Below are positions 39,164 to 48,048 of a stretch of 64,000 bases of DNA, in pieces. The position numbers and the translations under genes are program-made. Numbering within the stretch: the first letter of the stretch is position 1; each line of letters begins with the position of its first letter. The stretch covers positions 2,604,001 to 2,668,000 of the forward strand of contig NZ_CP093340.1 of assembly GCF_022637415.1 (NCBI RefSeq). The letters run 5' to 3'. The notes beneath the pieces are model-generated. The model saw only the letters and a program-made list of their open reading frames with translations, did no database searches and had not been told where the DNA came from. The DNA comes from Luteimonas sp. S4-F44 (lineage in GTDB: Bacteria > Pseudomonadota > Gammaproteobacteria > Xanthomonadales > Xanthomonadaceae).

Positions 39164-41748
39164 TCGATCACATCCTGCTGCGGCAGCGACCGCAGGTTGT
39201 AAGTGTTGGCCATCGCGAAGCCGTAGGCGCCGGCGTCGGCGATCAGCACCGTGTCGCCCTCGACGGTCGCCGCGGGCAGCAGGCGTCGGGTGCCGAAGAC
39301 GTCGCTCGATTCACAGATCGGGCCGACGACATCGCAGGCGACCTGCGCCTCGTCGTCGAGACGGGACAGGTTGTAGATACCGTGCCAGGCGTCGTACATC
39401 GCCGGCCGCATCAGGCTGTGCATGCCGGCATCGAGCCCAACGCGGCGCGTGCCGAGCTTGTCGACGACCTGGGTCACCGCCGCCAGCAACACGCCTGACT
39501 CGGCAACCAGGAAGCGGCCGGGCTCGATCGCCAGGCGATAGCGCGGGTACTCGGCCTTGATGCCGGCCAGGCCGGCCCCCCAGGCCGCGAGGTCGAACGG
39601 AACGTCGTCGGGGCGGTAGGGAATCGGCAGCCCGCCGCCGATGTCGATGGTGTCGACCGTGCCCACCGCATCGGCGAACGCAGCCAGCTCGGCGTAGACA
39701 TCGCGCCAGTGGGCGACCGTCTCGATGCCGCTGCCCAGATGGGCATGGAGCCCGGTGATGCGCACGTCGAGATCGGTGGCGGCCTGCATGAAGGCATCGA
39801 AGGCCGGCAGCGCCAGCCCGAACTTCGAGGCCGCGCCGCCGGTGACGACCTTGGCGTGGTGACCATCGCCGCGGCCCAGGTCGAGCCGCAGCCACAGATC
39901 GCGGCCACGGAACACCTCCGGCCAGCGCTGCAACGCCTCGACGTTGTCCAGGGTCACCGTGACGCCGTGCGCGAAGGCGGCGGCGTACTCGTCGCGCGGC
40001 GCGAAGCTCGGCGTGAACAGCACGCGCGCCGGGTCGAGCTCGGGCAAGGTCGCGAACACGTGCTCGAGCTCGCCGCGTGACACGCACTCCAGGCCGAACC
40101 CGGCCTCGACCAGCGTGCGCAGCACCGCCGGATGCGAGTTGGCCTTGATCGCGTAGAAGCGACGGTCGACCGCGGCGACGTCCGCCAGCGCCTGCACCCG
40201 CTCGCGCACCGTCGGCAGGTGGTAGACGTAGCGCGGCACACCGGGCGTCGCCAAGGCGAGCAGATGCGCGCGTGCGTGCTGCCACCACGGCGTCGGGCGT
40301 TCGCGGCGGCCGTGCGCGATCTCGCGCCAGCTCGGGCCGAACACCGTGCTGTCATGCACCGGCATCGCGCCGCTGCCGATCAGTTCGGCATGCAGCACCG
40401 GCAGCAGGCCGTCGGCATCGGCCTCGTCGATGACGAAGGTCAGGTTGAGGTCGTTGGACGACTGCGAGATCAGGTGCACGCGCTCACGCCCCATCGTCGC
40501 CCAGACGTCAGAGAGCTTGTGCAGCAGCGAGCGCATGCCGCGCCCGACCAGGGTGATCGCCGCGCACGGCGCAATGACCTTGACCCGGCACACCTCGGCC
40601 AGATCGTCGCTCAGCCGCGCCAGCACATCAGTGCTGACCAGGTTCTCGCTCGGGTCGAGCGACACGGTGACGTTGGTTTCCGACGAGCCGATCAGGTCGA
40701 CCGACAGGCCGTGGCGCTTGAAGCGCTCGAACACATCGGCCAGGAAGCCCACCTGCTGCCACATGCCGATGCCTTCCATCGACACCAGCACGATGCCGTT
40801 GCGCCGGCTGATCGCCTTGACCCCCGGCACCGGCTCGGCGCTGCCGTCGATCGCGGTGCCCGGCAGATCCGGACGCTCGGTGTCGAGGATCGCCATCGGC
40901 ACGCCGCCGTCGCGGCAGGGCTTGATCGAACGCGGGTGCAGCACCTTGGCGCCAGTGGTCGCGATCTCCTGCGCCTCGGCGTAATCGAGCCGCGCGAGCA
41001 GGCGCGCATCGGGCACATCGCGCGGATTGGCGCTGAACATCCCCGGCACGTCGGTCCAGATTTCCACGCGGCGCGCGCCCAGCAATGCACCGAAGTACGC
41101 CGCCGAGGTGTCCGAGCCACCGCGACCAAGGATCGCGGTGCCGCCGTCGCCGTGCCGGGCGATGAACCCCTGGGTCAGCAGCATCCGTGTCGGCTGCGCG
41201 GCAAAACGCAGGCGCCAGTCGCCATCGGGCTCGCGCCGGCAGTTCACCGACAGCCGCGAGGCCCAGCCGCTCTGGTTGGGCAGCGCCACCGCATCGAGCC
41301 AGTCGCGCGCATCGCACCAACCAAAGTCCAGCCCCTGCGCGGCCAGATACGCCGCGCCGATCGTCGAGGACAGCAGTTCGCCCTGCCCCAGCACCTCGGC
41401 CTGCCAGTCCAGCGGCCGCCCGGGTGCACGCGCATCGCGCACCAGGGCCAGCAGCGCGGCGAGGCGGACGCCGAGCACGGCGTCGGCATCGAGCCCGAGC
41501 TCGGCGACGAACGCGCGGTGGCGCTCGACCAGCGCATCGACGGTCCCGTCGGCCGCGTTGCCATCGGCGATTGCGGTCAGTTCGTTGGTGACCCCCGACA
41601 GCGCCGACACCACGACCAGCACGCGCGCGCCGTGCTCCTGCGCCCGGCGTTTCGCCAACCGGCCGATGGTGTCCCAGCGGTGGCGGCGCGACACCGAAGT
41701 GCCGCCGAACTTGAGCACGATCCAGCGATCGTCGGAGGGTGAGGACAT
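39160..41748 (-). CDS. lysAC: Bifunctional aspartate kinase/diaminopimelate decarboxylase
   Basis: Fusion of the first and last enzymes of lysine synthesis, 862 residues. The N-terminal aspartokinase (about residues 1-450) begins VLKFGGTSVS and has GRGGSDTSAAYFGALLGA and regulatory ACT domains (SMEGIGMWQQVGFLADVF). The C-terminal half is a PLP fold-type III decarboxylase: Lys535 in YAIKANSHP, glycine loop IDIGGGLPIPY, and the catalytic Cys in GPICESSDVFG. The meso-diaminopimelate it consumes is also the peptidoglycan precursor, which fits the linked murL-murD2. The fusion is a known xanthomonad trait. Feedback control through the ACT domains by lysine or threonine is expected. Confidence 0.95.
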   Translation of the reverse strand: MSSPSDDRWIVLKFGGTSVSRRHRWDTIGRLAKRRAQEHGARVLVVVSALSGVTNELTAIADGNAADGTVDALVERHRAFVAELGLDADAVLGVRLAALLALVRDARAPGRPLDWQAEVLGQGELLSSTIGAAYLAAQGLDFGWCDARDWLDAVALPNQSGWASRLSVNCRREPDGDWRLRFAAQPTRMLLTQGFIARHGDGGTAILGRGGSDTSAAYFGALLGARRVEIWTDVPGMFSANPRDVPDARLLARLDYAEAQEIATTGAKVLHPRSIKPCRDGGVPMAILDTERPDLPGTAIDGSAEPVPGVKAISRRNGIVLVSMEGIGMWQQVGFLADVFERFKRHGLSVDLIGSSETNVTVSLDPSENLVSTDVLARLSDDLAEVCRVKVIAPCAAITLVGRGMRSLLHKLSDVWATMGRERVHLISQSSNDLNLTFVIDEADADGLLPVLHAELIGSGAMPVHDSTVFGPSWREIAHGRRERPTPWWQHARAHLLALATPGVPRYVYHLPTVRERVQALADVAAVDRRFYAIKANSHPAVLRTLVEAGFGLECVSRGELEHVFATLPELDPARVLFTPSFAPRDEYAAAFAHGVTVTLDNVEALQRWPEVFRGRDLWLRLDLGRGDGHHAKVVTGGAASKFGLALPAFDAFMQAATDLDVRITGLHAHLGSGIETVAHWRDVYAELAAFADAVGTVDTIDIGGGLPIPYRPDDVPFDLAAWGAGLAGIKAEYPRYRLAIEPGRFLVAESGVLLAAVTQVVDKLGTRRVGLDAGMHSLMRPAMYDAWHGIYNLSRLDDEAQVACDVVGPICESSDVFGTRRLLPAATVEGDTVLIADAGAYGFAMANTYNLRSLPQQDVIE

Positions 41749-41936
41749 CGGAGGTGGGATCTCGAACGGAAGAAGACGACAGCACCGTGCGGGCGCTGCA
41801 GCGGACGCGTCGCCGACGCGAGGCCACGCGCGGCGAAACGCCGATTCTAGGCGTCGGCGGAGGCGGAGGGAATCGAGCCGCCCGATTCGGGCGACGGTTT
41901 GGGTAAGCTGTCGCGCCGCACGATGCCCGCCCGCGC

Positions 41937-42818
41937 ATGACTTCCCGACGTTTCGTCCAGGTGGACGTGTTCGCCGACCGGCCCGGTGCCGGCAATCCGC
42001 TGGCGGTGGTGCTCGATGCCGACGAGCTGACCGACGAGGCGATGCAGGCCATCGCTCGCTGGACCCGGCTGCCCGAGACCACGTTCGTGTTCCCGCCCTC
42101 GAGCGACGCGGCCAGCTACCGTATCCGCATGTTCTCGCCCCGCCGCGAAGTGCCGTTCGCCGGGCACCCGAGCGTCGGCACCGCGCACGTCGTGCTCGAC
42201 GCCGGCCTGGCGCAGCCGCGCGACGGCGTGCTGGTGCAGGAGGGGATCGCCGGTTGCCTGCCGCTGGCGGTGGTCGGCGCGGGCGCGTCGCGGACGATCG
42301 CCGTGCGCACGCCGCGCGCACGCATCGTTGAAGTCGCGAGCAGCGAGGACCCACGGCTGCGCCCCACCCTGGGGTCACTGCCGCCCGGTGCGCTACCGCC
42401 GGTGCTGATGGACGGCGGGCGACGCTGGTGGCTGGCCGAGGTCGCCGACGAGGCGACCCTGCGCGCCGCCGCCCCGCAATGGGATGCGATTGCCGCCCTG
42501 GCCGAGGCCACCGGCAGCATGGGCGTGTGCGCCTTCGCGCGCAGCGCGGGCGGCAGCGATTACGACCTGGCGGTGCGCGCATTCGTTGGCGCCACCGCGT
42601 GTTTCGAGGACGCCGCCTCGGGTGCGGCCAATGCGACGCTGGCCGCCTGGCTTGCGGCGCGCGACGCGCTGCCCGGGCACGCGGGTCACTACCGCGTCAG
42701 CCAGGGCCGCGAGGTCGGCCACGATGCGCGCCTCGACCTGCACGTCGACGCCGAGGGCGAAGTCTGGTCGGGCGGACGCGTCCAGAGCGTGGTCCGCGGC
42801 GCGATCGACTGGCGCTGA
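41937..42818 (+). CDS. PhzF-family isomerase
   Basis: Protein of 293 residues with the diaminopimelate-epimerase-like fold. The PhzF start FVQVDVFADRPGAGNPLAVV, the catalytic Glu in LPETTFV, GHPSVGTAH, and the second-half motif FEDAASGAANATLAAWL are all present. PhzF itself isomerises DHHA in phenazine synthesis, but no other phenazine genes are near, so this is probably one of the many housekeeping paralogues of unknown substrate. It is divergent from lysAC with a 188-nt gap that should hold both promoters. Confidence 0.92.
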   Translation: MTSRRFVQVDVFADRPGAGNPLAVVLDADELTDEAMQAIARWTRLPETTFVFPPSSDAASYRIRMFSPRREVPFAGHPSVGTAHVVLDAGLAQPRDGVLVQEGIAGCLPLAVVGAGASRTIAVRTPRARIVEVASSEDPRLRPTLGSLPPGALPPVLMDGGRRWWLAEVADEATLRAAAPQWDAIAALAEATGSMGVCAFARSAGGSDYDLAVRAFVGATACFEDAASGAANATLAAWLAARDALPGHAGHYRVSQGREVGHDARLDLHVDAEGEVWSGGRVQSVVRGAIDWR

Positions 42819-42897
42819 GCGCGGCAGCAGCCCGCCGACCTCCCACGCCACCAGCCCCTGCCGCGCCGCCACTTCGGCACGGCAGGACGCGGCGCCA

Positions 42898-43332
42898 TCA
42901 GCCCTCGAGTTCGGCCTCCAGCGACACTGGCACCGCCGACAGCGCCTTGGACACCGGGCAGTTCTGCTTGGCGTCGTCGGCGATCTCGCGGAACTGCGCC
43001 GCGTCGATGCCCGACACCTTGGCGCGCGTCTTCAAGCGGATCGCGCTCAACTGCGGGCCGCCATCCATCGACAGGTCGACATCGGCACGCGTGTCGATCG
43101 ACTCGGGCGCAAAGCCGGCCTCGGTGAGCTTGGCCGACAGCGCCATCGTGAAGCAGCCGGCATGCGCGGCAGCGATGAGCTCTTCGGGATTGGTGCCCTT
43201 TTCATCGCCGAATCGGCTGTTGAATCCGTAACGCACGGCGTCCAGCAGGCCGCTTTGCGGCGTCGACAAGGCGCCCTTGCCGGATTTCAGGTCGCCGTTC
43301 CAGCGGGCGGTGGCGTGGCGGGAAATGCCCAT
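42898..43332 (-). CDS. osmC: Peroxiredoxin OsmC
   Basis: Hydroperoxide reductase of 144 residues that detoxifies organic peroxides. It closely follows E. coli OsmC: ATARWNGDLKSGKG, YGFNSRFGDEKGTNPEELI, the peroxidatic Cys in AAHAGCFTMAL and the resolving Cys in DAKQNCPVSKAL. The ATG at 43332 gives the family length. The first-gene position and lone orientation suggest its own stress promoter in the 43333-43633 gap. Confidence 0.95.
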   Translation of the reverse strand: MGISRHATARWNGDLKSGKGALSTPQSGLLDAVRYGFNSRFGDEKGTNPEELIAAAHAGCFTMALSAKLTEAGFAPESIDTRADVDLSMDGGPQLSAIRLKTRAKVSGIDAAQFREIADDAKQNCPVSKALSAVPVSLEAELEG

Positions 43333-43633
43333 GACGCGTTCTCCATCGAGACAGGAGCCGGCGAGCATATCGGCGCAGACGTGATGCGGGCGTTCTTGGG
43401 GCGGCGACATGCCGCCCGCAAGGCGTCCGTGAGGGCGCCCACGGGCCGCGATCGCGCGTGCGGACAGCCGCCAGACACGCGCAAACGTGACCGGCGGCAC
43501 CGTGGGCCGCCTAAAACCGCTGTTTTTTTGCGCTTTCCTATTGGCGGGTGCGCAGGGATGCCCTACATTTCGCTTGCCGGCTCGCTCGGCCAGGAATCAT
43601 CCAATCCATATTTGACGAGGGAACCACAGACCC
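43333..43633. other. 301-nt divergent gap between osmC and HU-like gene
   Basis: No gene is seen. It should contain both divergent promoters. A T7 run at about 43523-43529 and the AT-rich stretch CCATATTTGACGAGG just before the HU-like start stand out, but no convincing -35/-10 pair was found. Confidence 0.5.
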
Positions 43634-44035
43634 ATGGCAACGAAGAAGGCCACCACCAAGAAAGTGCCGGCCAAGAAGGCGGCTGCGCCGAAGAAGACCG
43701 CCGCCAAGTCCGCCGCACCCAAGCCGATCAAGGAAGCGTTGAGCAAGTCCGGCCTGGTCGCACACATCGCCGACTCCACCGGCCTGGCCGCGAAGGATGT
43801 CCGTGCGGTGTTCTCCGCGCTCGAAGGCGCCGTGCACGGTTCGATCAGCAAGAAGGGCGCCGGTTCGTTCACCCTGCCGGGCCTGCTGAAGATCACCTCG
43901 GTCAGCGTGCCGGCCAAGCCCAAGCGCAAGGGCATCAACCCCTTCACCAAGGAAGAGCAGTGGTTCGCCGCCAAGCCCGCCTCGGTCAAGGTCAAGGTGC
44001 GCCCGCTCAAGAAGCTCAAGGACGCCGCTGCCTGA
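43634..44035 (+). CDS. HU-family DNA-binding protein with lysine/alanine-rich N-terminal tail
   Basis: Nucleoid protein of 133 residues. The first 30 residues are a histone H1-like tail (ATKKATTKKVPAKKAAAPKK) that should bind DNA electrostatically. The remainder is a HU/IHF fold (KEALSKSGLVAHIADSTGL, VFSALEGAVHGSISKKGAGS, GSFTLPGLLKITSV) with the arm region near KPKRKGINPFTKEEQ. Fusions of this kind are typical of Xanthomonadaceae. A perfect 14-bp hairpin follows 25 nt after the stop. The gene is probably monocistronic and highly expressed. Confidence 0.93.
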   Translation: MATKKATTKKVPAKKAAAPKKTAAKSAAPKPIKEALSKSGLVAHIADSTGLAAKDVRAVFSALEGAVHGSISKKGAGSFTLPGLLKITSVSVPAKPKRKGINPFTKEEQWFAAKPASVKVKVRPLKKLKDAAA

Positions 44036-44060
44036 TCCCAGGCGGACGATGCGTTTCCCC

Positions 44061-44091
44061 CGATCGGGACGGCCTTTGGCCGTCCCGATCG
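44061..44091 (+). terminator. Terminator hairpin of HU-like gene
   Basis: Perfect 14-bp stem (CGATCGGGACGGCC / GGCCGTCCCGATCG) with a TTT loop, 26 nt after the stop; it is followed by only CGTTT, so a short U tract. Confidence 0.7.
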
Positions 44092-44243
44092 CGTTTCGGG
44101 GCCGCGCGCGCCAACGCCTGGCGACGTGCGACACCCCCTGCCGCGCGGATACGCCCTGTCGCGCAACGTGCACACGATGCGAACGGTCCGCATTGCAAGC
44201 TCGCCGCCCCGCACCTGTGCGCCCGTCACGTCGGATCGTTGCC

Positions 44244-44882
44244 ATGAGTTTCCAGGGGTTTCTCAACCACCTCCTCACCTCCCAGAGCGGCGGCAAGCCG
44301 GGCAGCAGTCTGCTCAATGCGGACTTCGGCAAGGGCGCGGTCGCCGGCGGCGCACTCGGCCTGTTGCTGGGCAAGCACCGCAAGACCCGCAAGCTCGCCA
44401 GCTACGGTGGCTTGGCCGCAATCGGCATGATGGCCTACCGCGCTTACGGCGATTACCAGAAGCAGCAGGCGGACGCGGCGGTGCCGGCGCCGCAGACCGT
44501 CGACCGGTTGCCGCCACCGCAGGCCGACCGGCACAGCCAGGCGATCCTCAAAGCGCTGGTCGGCGCCGCCAAGGCGGACGGCCATCTCGACCCACGCGAG
44601 CGCGAGGTGATCGAGGCCGAGTTCCGGCGCATCGACAGCGCCGCCGACATCCAGCCCTGGCTGCACGCCGAATTGGAAAAGCCGCTCGATCCGGCCGAGA
44701 TCGCACGCGCCGCGACCTCGCCGGAGATCGCCTCGGAGATGTACCTGGCCAGTGTGCTGGTGGCCGACGACACGAGCTTCATGGAGCGCAGCTATCTCGA
44801 CGAGCTCGCGCGTCAACTGGGCCTCGCGCCCGACCTCAAGGCGCGCCTCGAACAGGAAGTCCGGACCGCCGCCGGAGACTGA
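44244..44882 (+). CDS. DUF533/YebE-like protein with TerB-type domain
   Basis: Protein of 212 residues. The N terminus (SFQGFLNHLLTSQSGGKPG) is followed by a glycine-rich hydrophobic segment (GAVAGGALGLLLGKHRK, then YGGLAAIGMMAYRAY), which may anchor it to the membrane. The C-terminal helical domain (from about residue 95, with LVGAAKADGHLDPREREVI) matches the acidic-helix pattern of DUF533 and the TerB superfamily. The role is unknown; E. coli YebE is induced by envelope stress. The start at 44244 is chosen because upstream in-frame sequence overlaps the HU terminator region. Confidence 0.85.
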   Translation: MSFQGFLNHLLTSQSGGKPGSSLLNADFGKGAVAGGALGLLLGKHRKTRKLASYGGLAAIGMMAYRAYGDYQKQQADAAVPAPQTVDRLPPPQADRHSQAILKALVGAAKADGHLDPREREVIEAEFRRIDSAADIQPWLHAELEKPLDPAEIARAATSPEIASEMYLASVLVADDTSFMERSYLDELARQLGLAPDLKARLEQEVRTAAGD

Positions 44883-44937
44883 CGCGTCCACGGCGCACCG
44901 ACCCGGTCTTCGCAGCGACGCGGTTACCGTCGCTGCG

Positions 44938-45540
44938 ATGACACCGCCTTCCCCCGTCCGCCCCCGCGACTATGCGCCACAACTGCGCCGCACCCTGCGC
45001 GCAGTGCTGCTGCTGGCCGTCCTGGCCGCCGCCGGCCACTGGGCCTGGCATCAGCCCTTCATGGCCCAGCCGCGTGCTGTCGCCCGGATCGCCGCCGCGC
45101 CGGCGCCGGCGGCACTGCCGATGCCGGTCGACGGCGTCGCCCCCGGCCGCGTCGCCGATACCTTCGGTGCACCACGCGGTCGCGATCGACAGCACGAGGG
45201 CGTGGACATCTTCGCGCCACGCGGCACGCCGGTGCGCAGCACGACCGAAGGTCTGATCGTGGGCATCCGCGATGCCGGCCTGGGGGGACGCCAGGTCTGG
45301 GTGGTCGGCCCCGGACGTCAGCGCCATTACTACGCGCACCTGGACGACGTCGCCGAGCTGCTCTCGGTCGGCGACGTCGTGCGTCCGGGCGACATGTTGG
45401 GCACGGTCGGCGACACCGGCAATGCGCGCGGCACACCGCCGCACCTGCACTACGGCATCTACGCGGCCGACGGCGCGTTCAACCCGCTGCCGCTGCTGCG
45501 CGCCACCGCGGCGGCCGACGACGCATCCGGGGCACGTTGA
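44938..45540 (+). CDS. M23-family peptidoglycan metallopeptidase
   Basis: Envelope endopeptidase of 200 residues. One N-terminal membrane helix (about residues 20-38) anchors a periplasmic LytM domain. The zinc ligands are present: RQHEGVDIFAPRGTPV supplies H-x3-D and TPPHLHYGIY the HxH motif. It therefore probably cleaves peptidoglycan cross-links rather than being a degenerate LytM activator. It begins 55 nt after the DUF533-like gene on the same strand, so both may be expressed together. Confidence 0.9.
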   Translation: MTPPSPVRPRDYAPQLRRTLRAVLLLAVLAAAGHWAWHQPFMAQPRAVARIAAAPAPAALPMPVDGVAPGRVADTFGAPRGRDRQHEGVDIFAPRGTPVRSTTEGLIVGIRDAGLGGRQVWVVGPGRQRHYYAHLDDVAELLSVGDVVRPGDMLGTVGDTGNARGTPPHLHYGIYAADGAFNPLPLLRATAAADDASGAR

Positions 45541-45649
45541 CGCCTCGCCCACGACAGACGTCGCCACAGCACACCGGCGTGGCCGGCACCGCGCCGTCCT
45601 TCCGGGTTACCCTGCGCGCGGTGCCTGACATGCAGCATCGGAGTTGGAG

Positions 45650-46099
45650 ATGGACAAGCGTTTCTGGATCTGCGGCTTGACGCTCTCGGCCAGCGCGCTG
45701 CTGCTGGGCTTTCTGGTCCACGGCGTGCTGCTGCGCGCCGACTACCTCGCGCTCGCCCATCTGTTCCGCCCGCGCGAGGATGCCGATGCCAATGTCGGCT
45801 GGATCCTGCTGGCGTATCTGTCGCTCGGCCTGGCAATGACCTGGCTCTACCGCTGGCTGCCGCCGCCGGTGCGCAGCAAGCGCTGGCACGGCGCCCGCTT
45901 CGGACTGGCGCTGGCGCTGGTGTCGTTCGTGCCCTGGCACCTGCTCGCCCATGCCGGCCAGCCGTTCCCGCTCGGGCTGACGCTGCGCCAGGTCGTGTTC
46001 GATGTGATCGCGATGCAATTGCTCGGCCTGCTGCTGGCGTGGCTGCAGCCGCATCGCCGCGTACTCGCACCCGCACCCGACGAGCGTGGCCTTCGCTAA
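45650..46099 (+). CDS. Small four-helix membrane protein of unknown function
   Basis: Hydrophobic protein of 149 residues with four predicted membrane helices (about residues 6-25, 49-68, 80-98 and 110-132). No family is recognised with confidence. The ATG at 45650 is preceded by a weak GGAG; an in-frame TTG two codons earlier is possible. The C-terminal tail HRRVLAPAPDERGLR is basic. It is on the same strand as the M23 gene and the two lipoprotein genes after it. Confidence 0.75.
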   Translation: MDKRFWICGLTLSASALLLGFLVHGVLLRADYLALAHLFRPREDADANVGWILLAYLSLGLAMTWLYRWLPPPVRSKRWHGARFGLALALVSFVPWHLLAHAGQPFPLGLTLRQVVFDVIAMQLLGLLLAWLQPHRRVLAPAPDERGLR

Positions 46100-46155
46100 C
46101 CCGACATTCACCCCCGACACGTAGGGTGCGCAGGACTGCACCAGGAGACCGTCGC

Positions 46156-46713
46156 ATGCGTGCCCTCGCCCGTCCCGTTGCCTTGTCGCTGCTGCTTCTA
46201 ATGACCGCCTGTACATCGCTGGGCGTGGTCTCGGCCTGGCTTGGCGACCAGGTCGCGTTCACCACACCGCAGTTGCAGCGTCAGCTCGACACGCGCTTTC
46301 CCAGGACGTTCGAGCGCGTCGGCGGCCTTGTGTCGGTGACGCTGCAGAACCCGCGATTGACGATCCCGCGCGGTGAGCAGCGACTGCGGCTGGATTTCGA
46401 TCTGGGCGTAGGCGGCGCCGTCGCCGATGACCGTCCGGGCCACCTGGCGCTGGTCAGTGGCCTGCGCTACGACGCCGCCACGCGCGGCCTGCATCTGGAG
46501 GATCCGCAATTGCTGCAATTTGACCTGCCGGGGACCCATGCACTGCTCAAGGGCGGTGCACAGGGCATCGTCAACGGCCTGCTGGCCGAGTACGCGCGCA
46601 GCGAACCGATCTACCGGCTCGACGACGATCTGCTGTCGAAGCTGCCGGCCGGCAAGCGTATCGGCGAGGTCGACGTCGGCGACGGCCGCGTGGTGGTGCA
46701 CCTTGCGCGCTGA
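46156..46713 (+). CDS. DUF1439-type lipoprotein
   Basis: Lipoprotein of 185 residues; the signal ends LLLLMTACTS, a good lipobox (Cys19). The mature part resembles the DUF1439 family (YceB-like, LEA/TULIP-type fold) with VAFTTPQLQRQLDTRFP and a C-terminal IGEVDVGDGRVVVHLAR. AGGAGA lies 9 nt upstream of the ATG. Its last codons overlap the start of the next lipoprotein gene. The role is unknown; the fold suggests binding of a lipid or other hydrophobic ligand at the outer membrane. Confidence 0.8.
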   Translation: MRALARPVALSLLLLMTACTSLGVVSAWLGDQVAFTTPQLQRQLDTRFPRTFERVGGLVSVTLQNPRLTIPRGEQRLRLDFDLGVGGAVADDRPGHLALVSGLRYDAATRGLHLEDPQLLQFDLPGTHALLKGGAQGIVNGLLAEYARSEPIYRLDDDLLSKLPAGKRIGEVDVGDGRVVVHLAR

Positions 46714-47380
46714 CCGCACCGCGCTGGCCTTGTGCGTCGCGTTGGCGCTGGCGGCCTGTGGCGACCGCGATGCCCAGCGCGGCAACGCCGCGGACGGCAA
46801 TGCGGACACCGCCGGCCTGCCACAGCCGGTCGCTACCGGGGATGCAGTGACCGGCATGCCCGGCGCGCCCGGTCCCGGCGATGTGCCGCTGGGCGGCCGG
46901 GCCCCGGTCCCCGAGGTGCCCGACCTGGCGGCCGTCCCGCTCGAGGACAATCCCGAGACCGGCCTGTTGCCGGCCGCGACGGACGCCTCGGTGGACACCG
47001 CACCGCCGACTCCGGAGGCGGCAGTGGCGGCGATCCGCGGCTATTACGCAGCGATCAACGCGCTCGACTACGCCAGCGCCTATGCCGTGTGGTCGGATGG
47101 CGGCCGGGCGAGCGGACAGACGCCGGAGCAGTTCGCCGCCGGCTTCGCGCAGACGTCCACAGTCATGGTCGACATCGGCACGCCCGGCCCCATCGATGCG
47201 GCCGCCGGTTCGCGCTACATCGAGGTGCCGGTGTCGCTGCGCGCCCAGCAGGCGGACGGTTCGATCCGACGCTACGAAGGTCATTACGTCCTGCGCGCTG
47301 CAGTGGTCGACGGCGCCAGCCAGACGCAACGCGCCTGGCACATCGCGTCGGCGGACCTGCGCGAGGTGGCCGCGCCCTGA
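46703..47380 (+). CDS. Probable lipoprotein, Pro/Ala-rich with SnoaL/NTF2-like end
   Basis: Frame of about 225 residues. A TTG at 46703, overlapping the previous gene's stop by 11 nt, is the only start that preserves the signal (RADRTALALCVALALAACGD, lipobox LALAAC). A low-complexity stretch rich in Pro, Ala, Gly and Asp (about residues 25-100) precedes a compact domain: AVAAIRGYYAAINALDYASAYAVW and later YEGHYVLRAAVV. Its size and pattern recall NTF2-like folds, but the resemblance is weak. No function is proposed; co-translation with the DUF1439 lipoprotein suggests a shared job. Confidence 0.65.
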   Translation: MRADRTALALCVALALAACGDRDAQRGNAADGNADTAGLPQPVATGDAVTGMPGAPGPGDVPLGGRAPVPEVPDLAAVPLEDNPETGLLPAATDASVDTAPPTPEAAVAAIRGYYAAINALDYASAYAVWSDGGRASGQTPEQFAAGFAQTSTVMVDIGTPGPIDAAAGSRYIEVPVSLRAQQADGSIRRYEGHYVLRAAVVDGASQTQRAWHIASADLREVAAP

Positions 47381-47408
47381 TCGCGGGCGCGGATGCACAT
47401 CCGCTGCG

Positions 47409-47888
47409 TCAGCGCTTGGGCTGGAGCATGGTGCCGGTGCAGTTGGCGGCGCCGCAGCGGCAGCCCCACAGCTTCTTGAGCGCGGGCGTGTGCCGCTCGG
47501 CCAGGGTGATGCCGTAGTTGTAGGTCAGCTCTTCGCCCTGGGCGATATCGCGCAGGGCCTCGATGAAGACCTTATCCTTGTGCCGCCGGTCCTTGGCATC
47601 TTCCTCGACCACCGCCTCGCAGTTCGGATCGCAGGAGTGGTTGATCCAGCGCGCGACGTTGCCTTCGATATTCGCGTCGATGACGTACTCGTCGTTGAGC
47701 GTGAACAGGAAGGTATGGCCGTCCTCCTCCTGGTCGCCGTATTCGGCATCGACCTCGGCGTGGCTGCGCAGAAAGCCCTTGTAGCGGATGATGCGCTCGC
47801 CCTTGGCGATCGCTTCGGTGGCGAATACGCCGTTGCCGTGGATCGCCGAGCGGCGGGCCTCGATCTTCCTGGTCTTCTTCTTGGGCAT
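47409..47888 (-). CDS. SET-domain protein-lysine methyltransferase
   Basis: Bacterial SET-domain protein of 159 residues. The basic N terminus KKKTRKIEARRSAIHGNGVFA is the SET-N start; ARWINHSCDPNCEAV and ELTYNYG supply the SAM-pocket pseudoknot; a post-SET Cys group (WGCRCGAANCTG) binds zinc with the NHSC Cys. All key motifs are intact, so it should methylate lysine. The substrate is unknown. It is divergent from the SUF regulator gene. Two histone-like lysine-rich proteins lie in the same window, and they are plausible targets by analogy with the Chlamydia SET protein acting on Hc1. Confidence 0.9.
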   Translation of the reverse strand: MPKKKTRKIEARRSAIHGNGVFATEAIAKGERIIRYKGFLRSHAEVDAEYGDQEEDGHTFLFTLNDEYVIDANIEGNVARWINHSCDPNCEAVVEEDAKDRRHKDKVFIEALRDIAQGEELTYNYGITLAERHTPALKKLWGCRCGAANCTGTMLQPKR

Positions 47889-47986
47889 CGTGCGCTCTGG
47901 GGCGATGAGGACAAGCGCCGCATTGTCGCGGACCCGCTCGCCCACCGCCACTGGCGCGTTGCACTGAACGCCAGCATGGCCGGACG

Positions 47987-48015
47987 TTGTGATCGATCGG
48001 CTAAAAAAGTACAAT
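47987..48015 (+). promoter_or_regulatory. Promoter of the SUF operon
   Basis: TTGTGA (47987-47992), 17-nt spacer, TACAAT (48010-48015), in a rare AT-rich patch (CTAAAAAAGTACAATTTTGG) 34 nt before the Rrf2 gene. The Rrf2 protein probably binds here, but I cannot define its operator. Confidence 0.6.
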
Positions 48016-48048
48016 TTTGGTCCGCATTCCGCAGTCAGCTTCTTTCCG

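Noticed and set aside
41937..42818. Phenazine biosynthesis locus, because of the PhzF-like gene
   Set aside because: No other phz genes are present; PhzF homologues are common in bacteria that make no phenazines.
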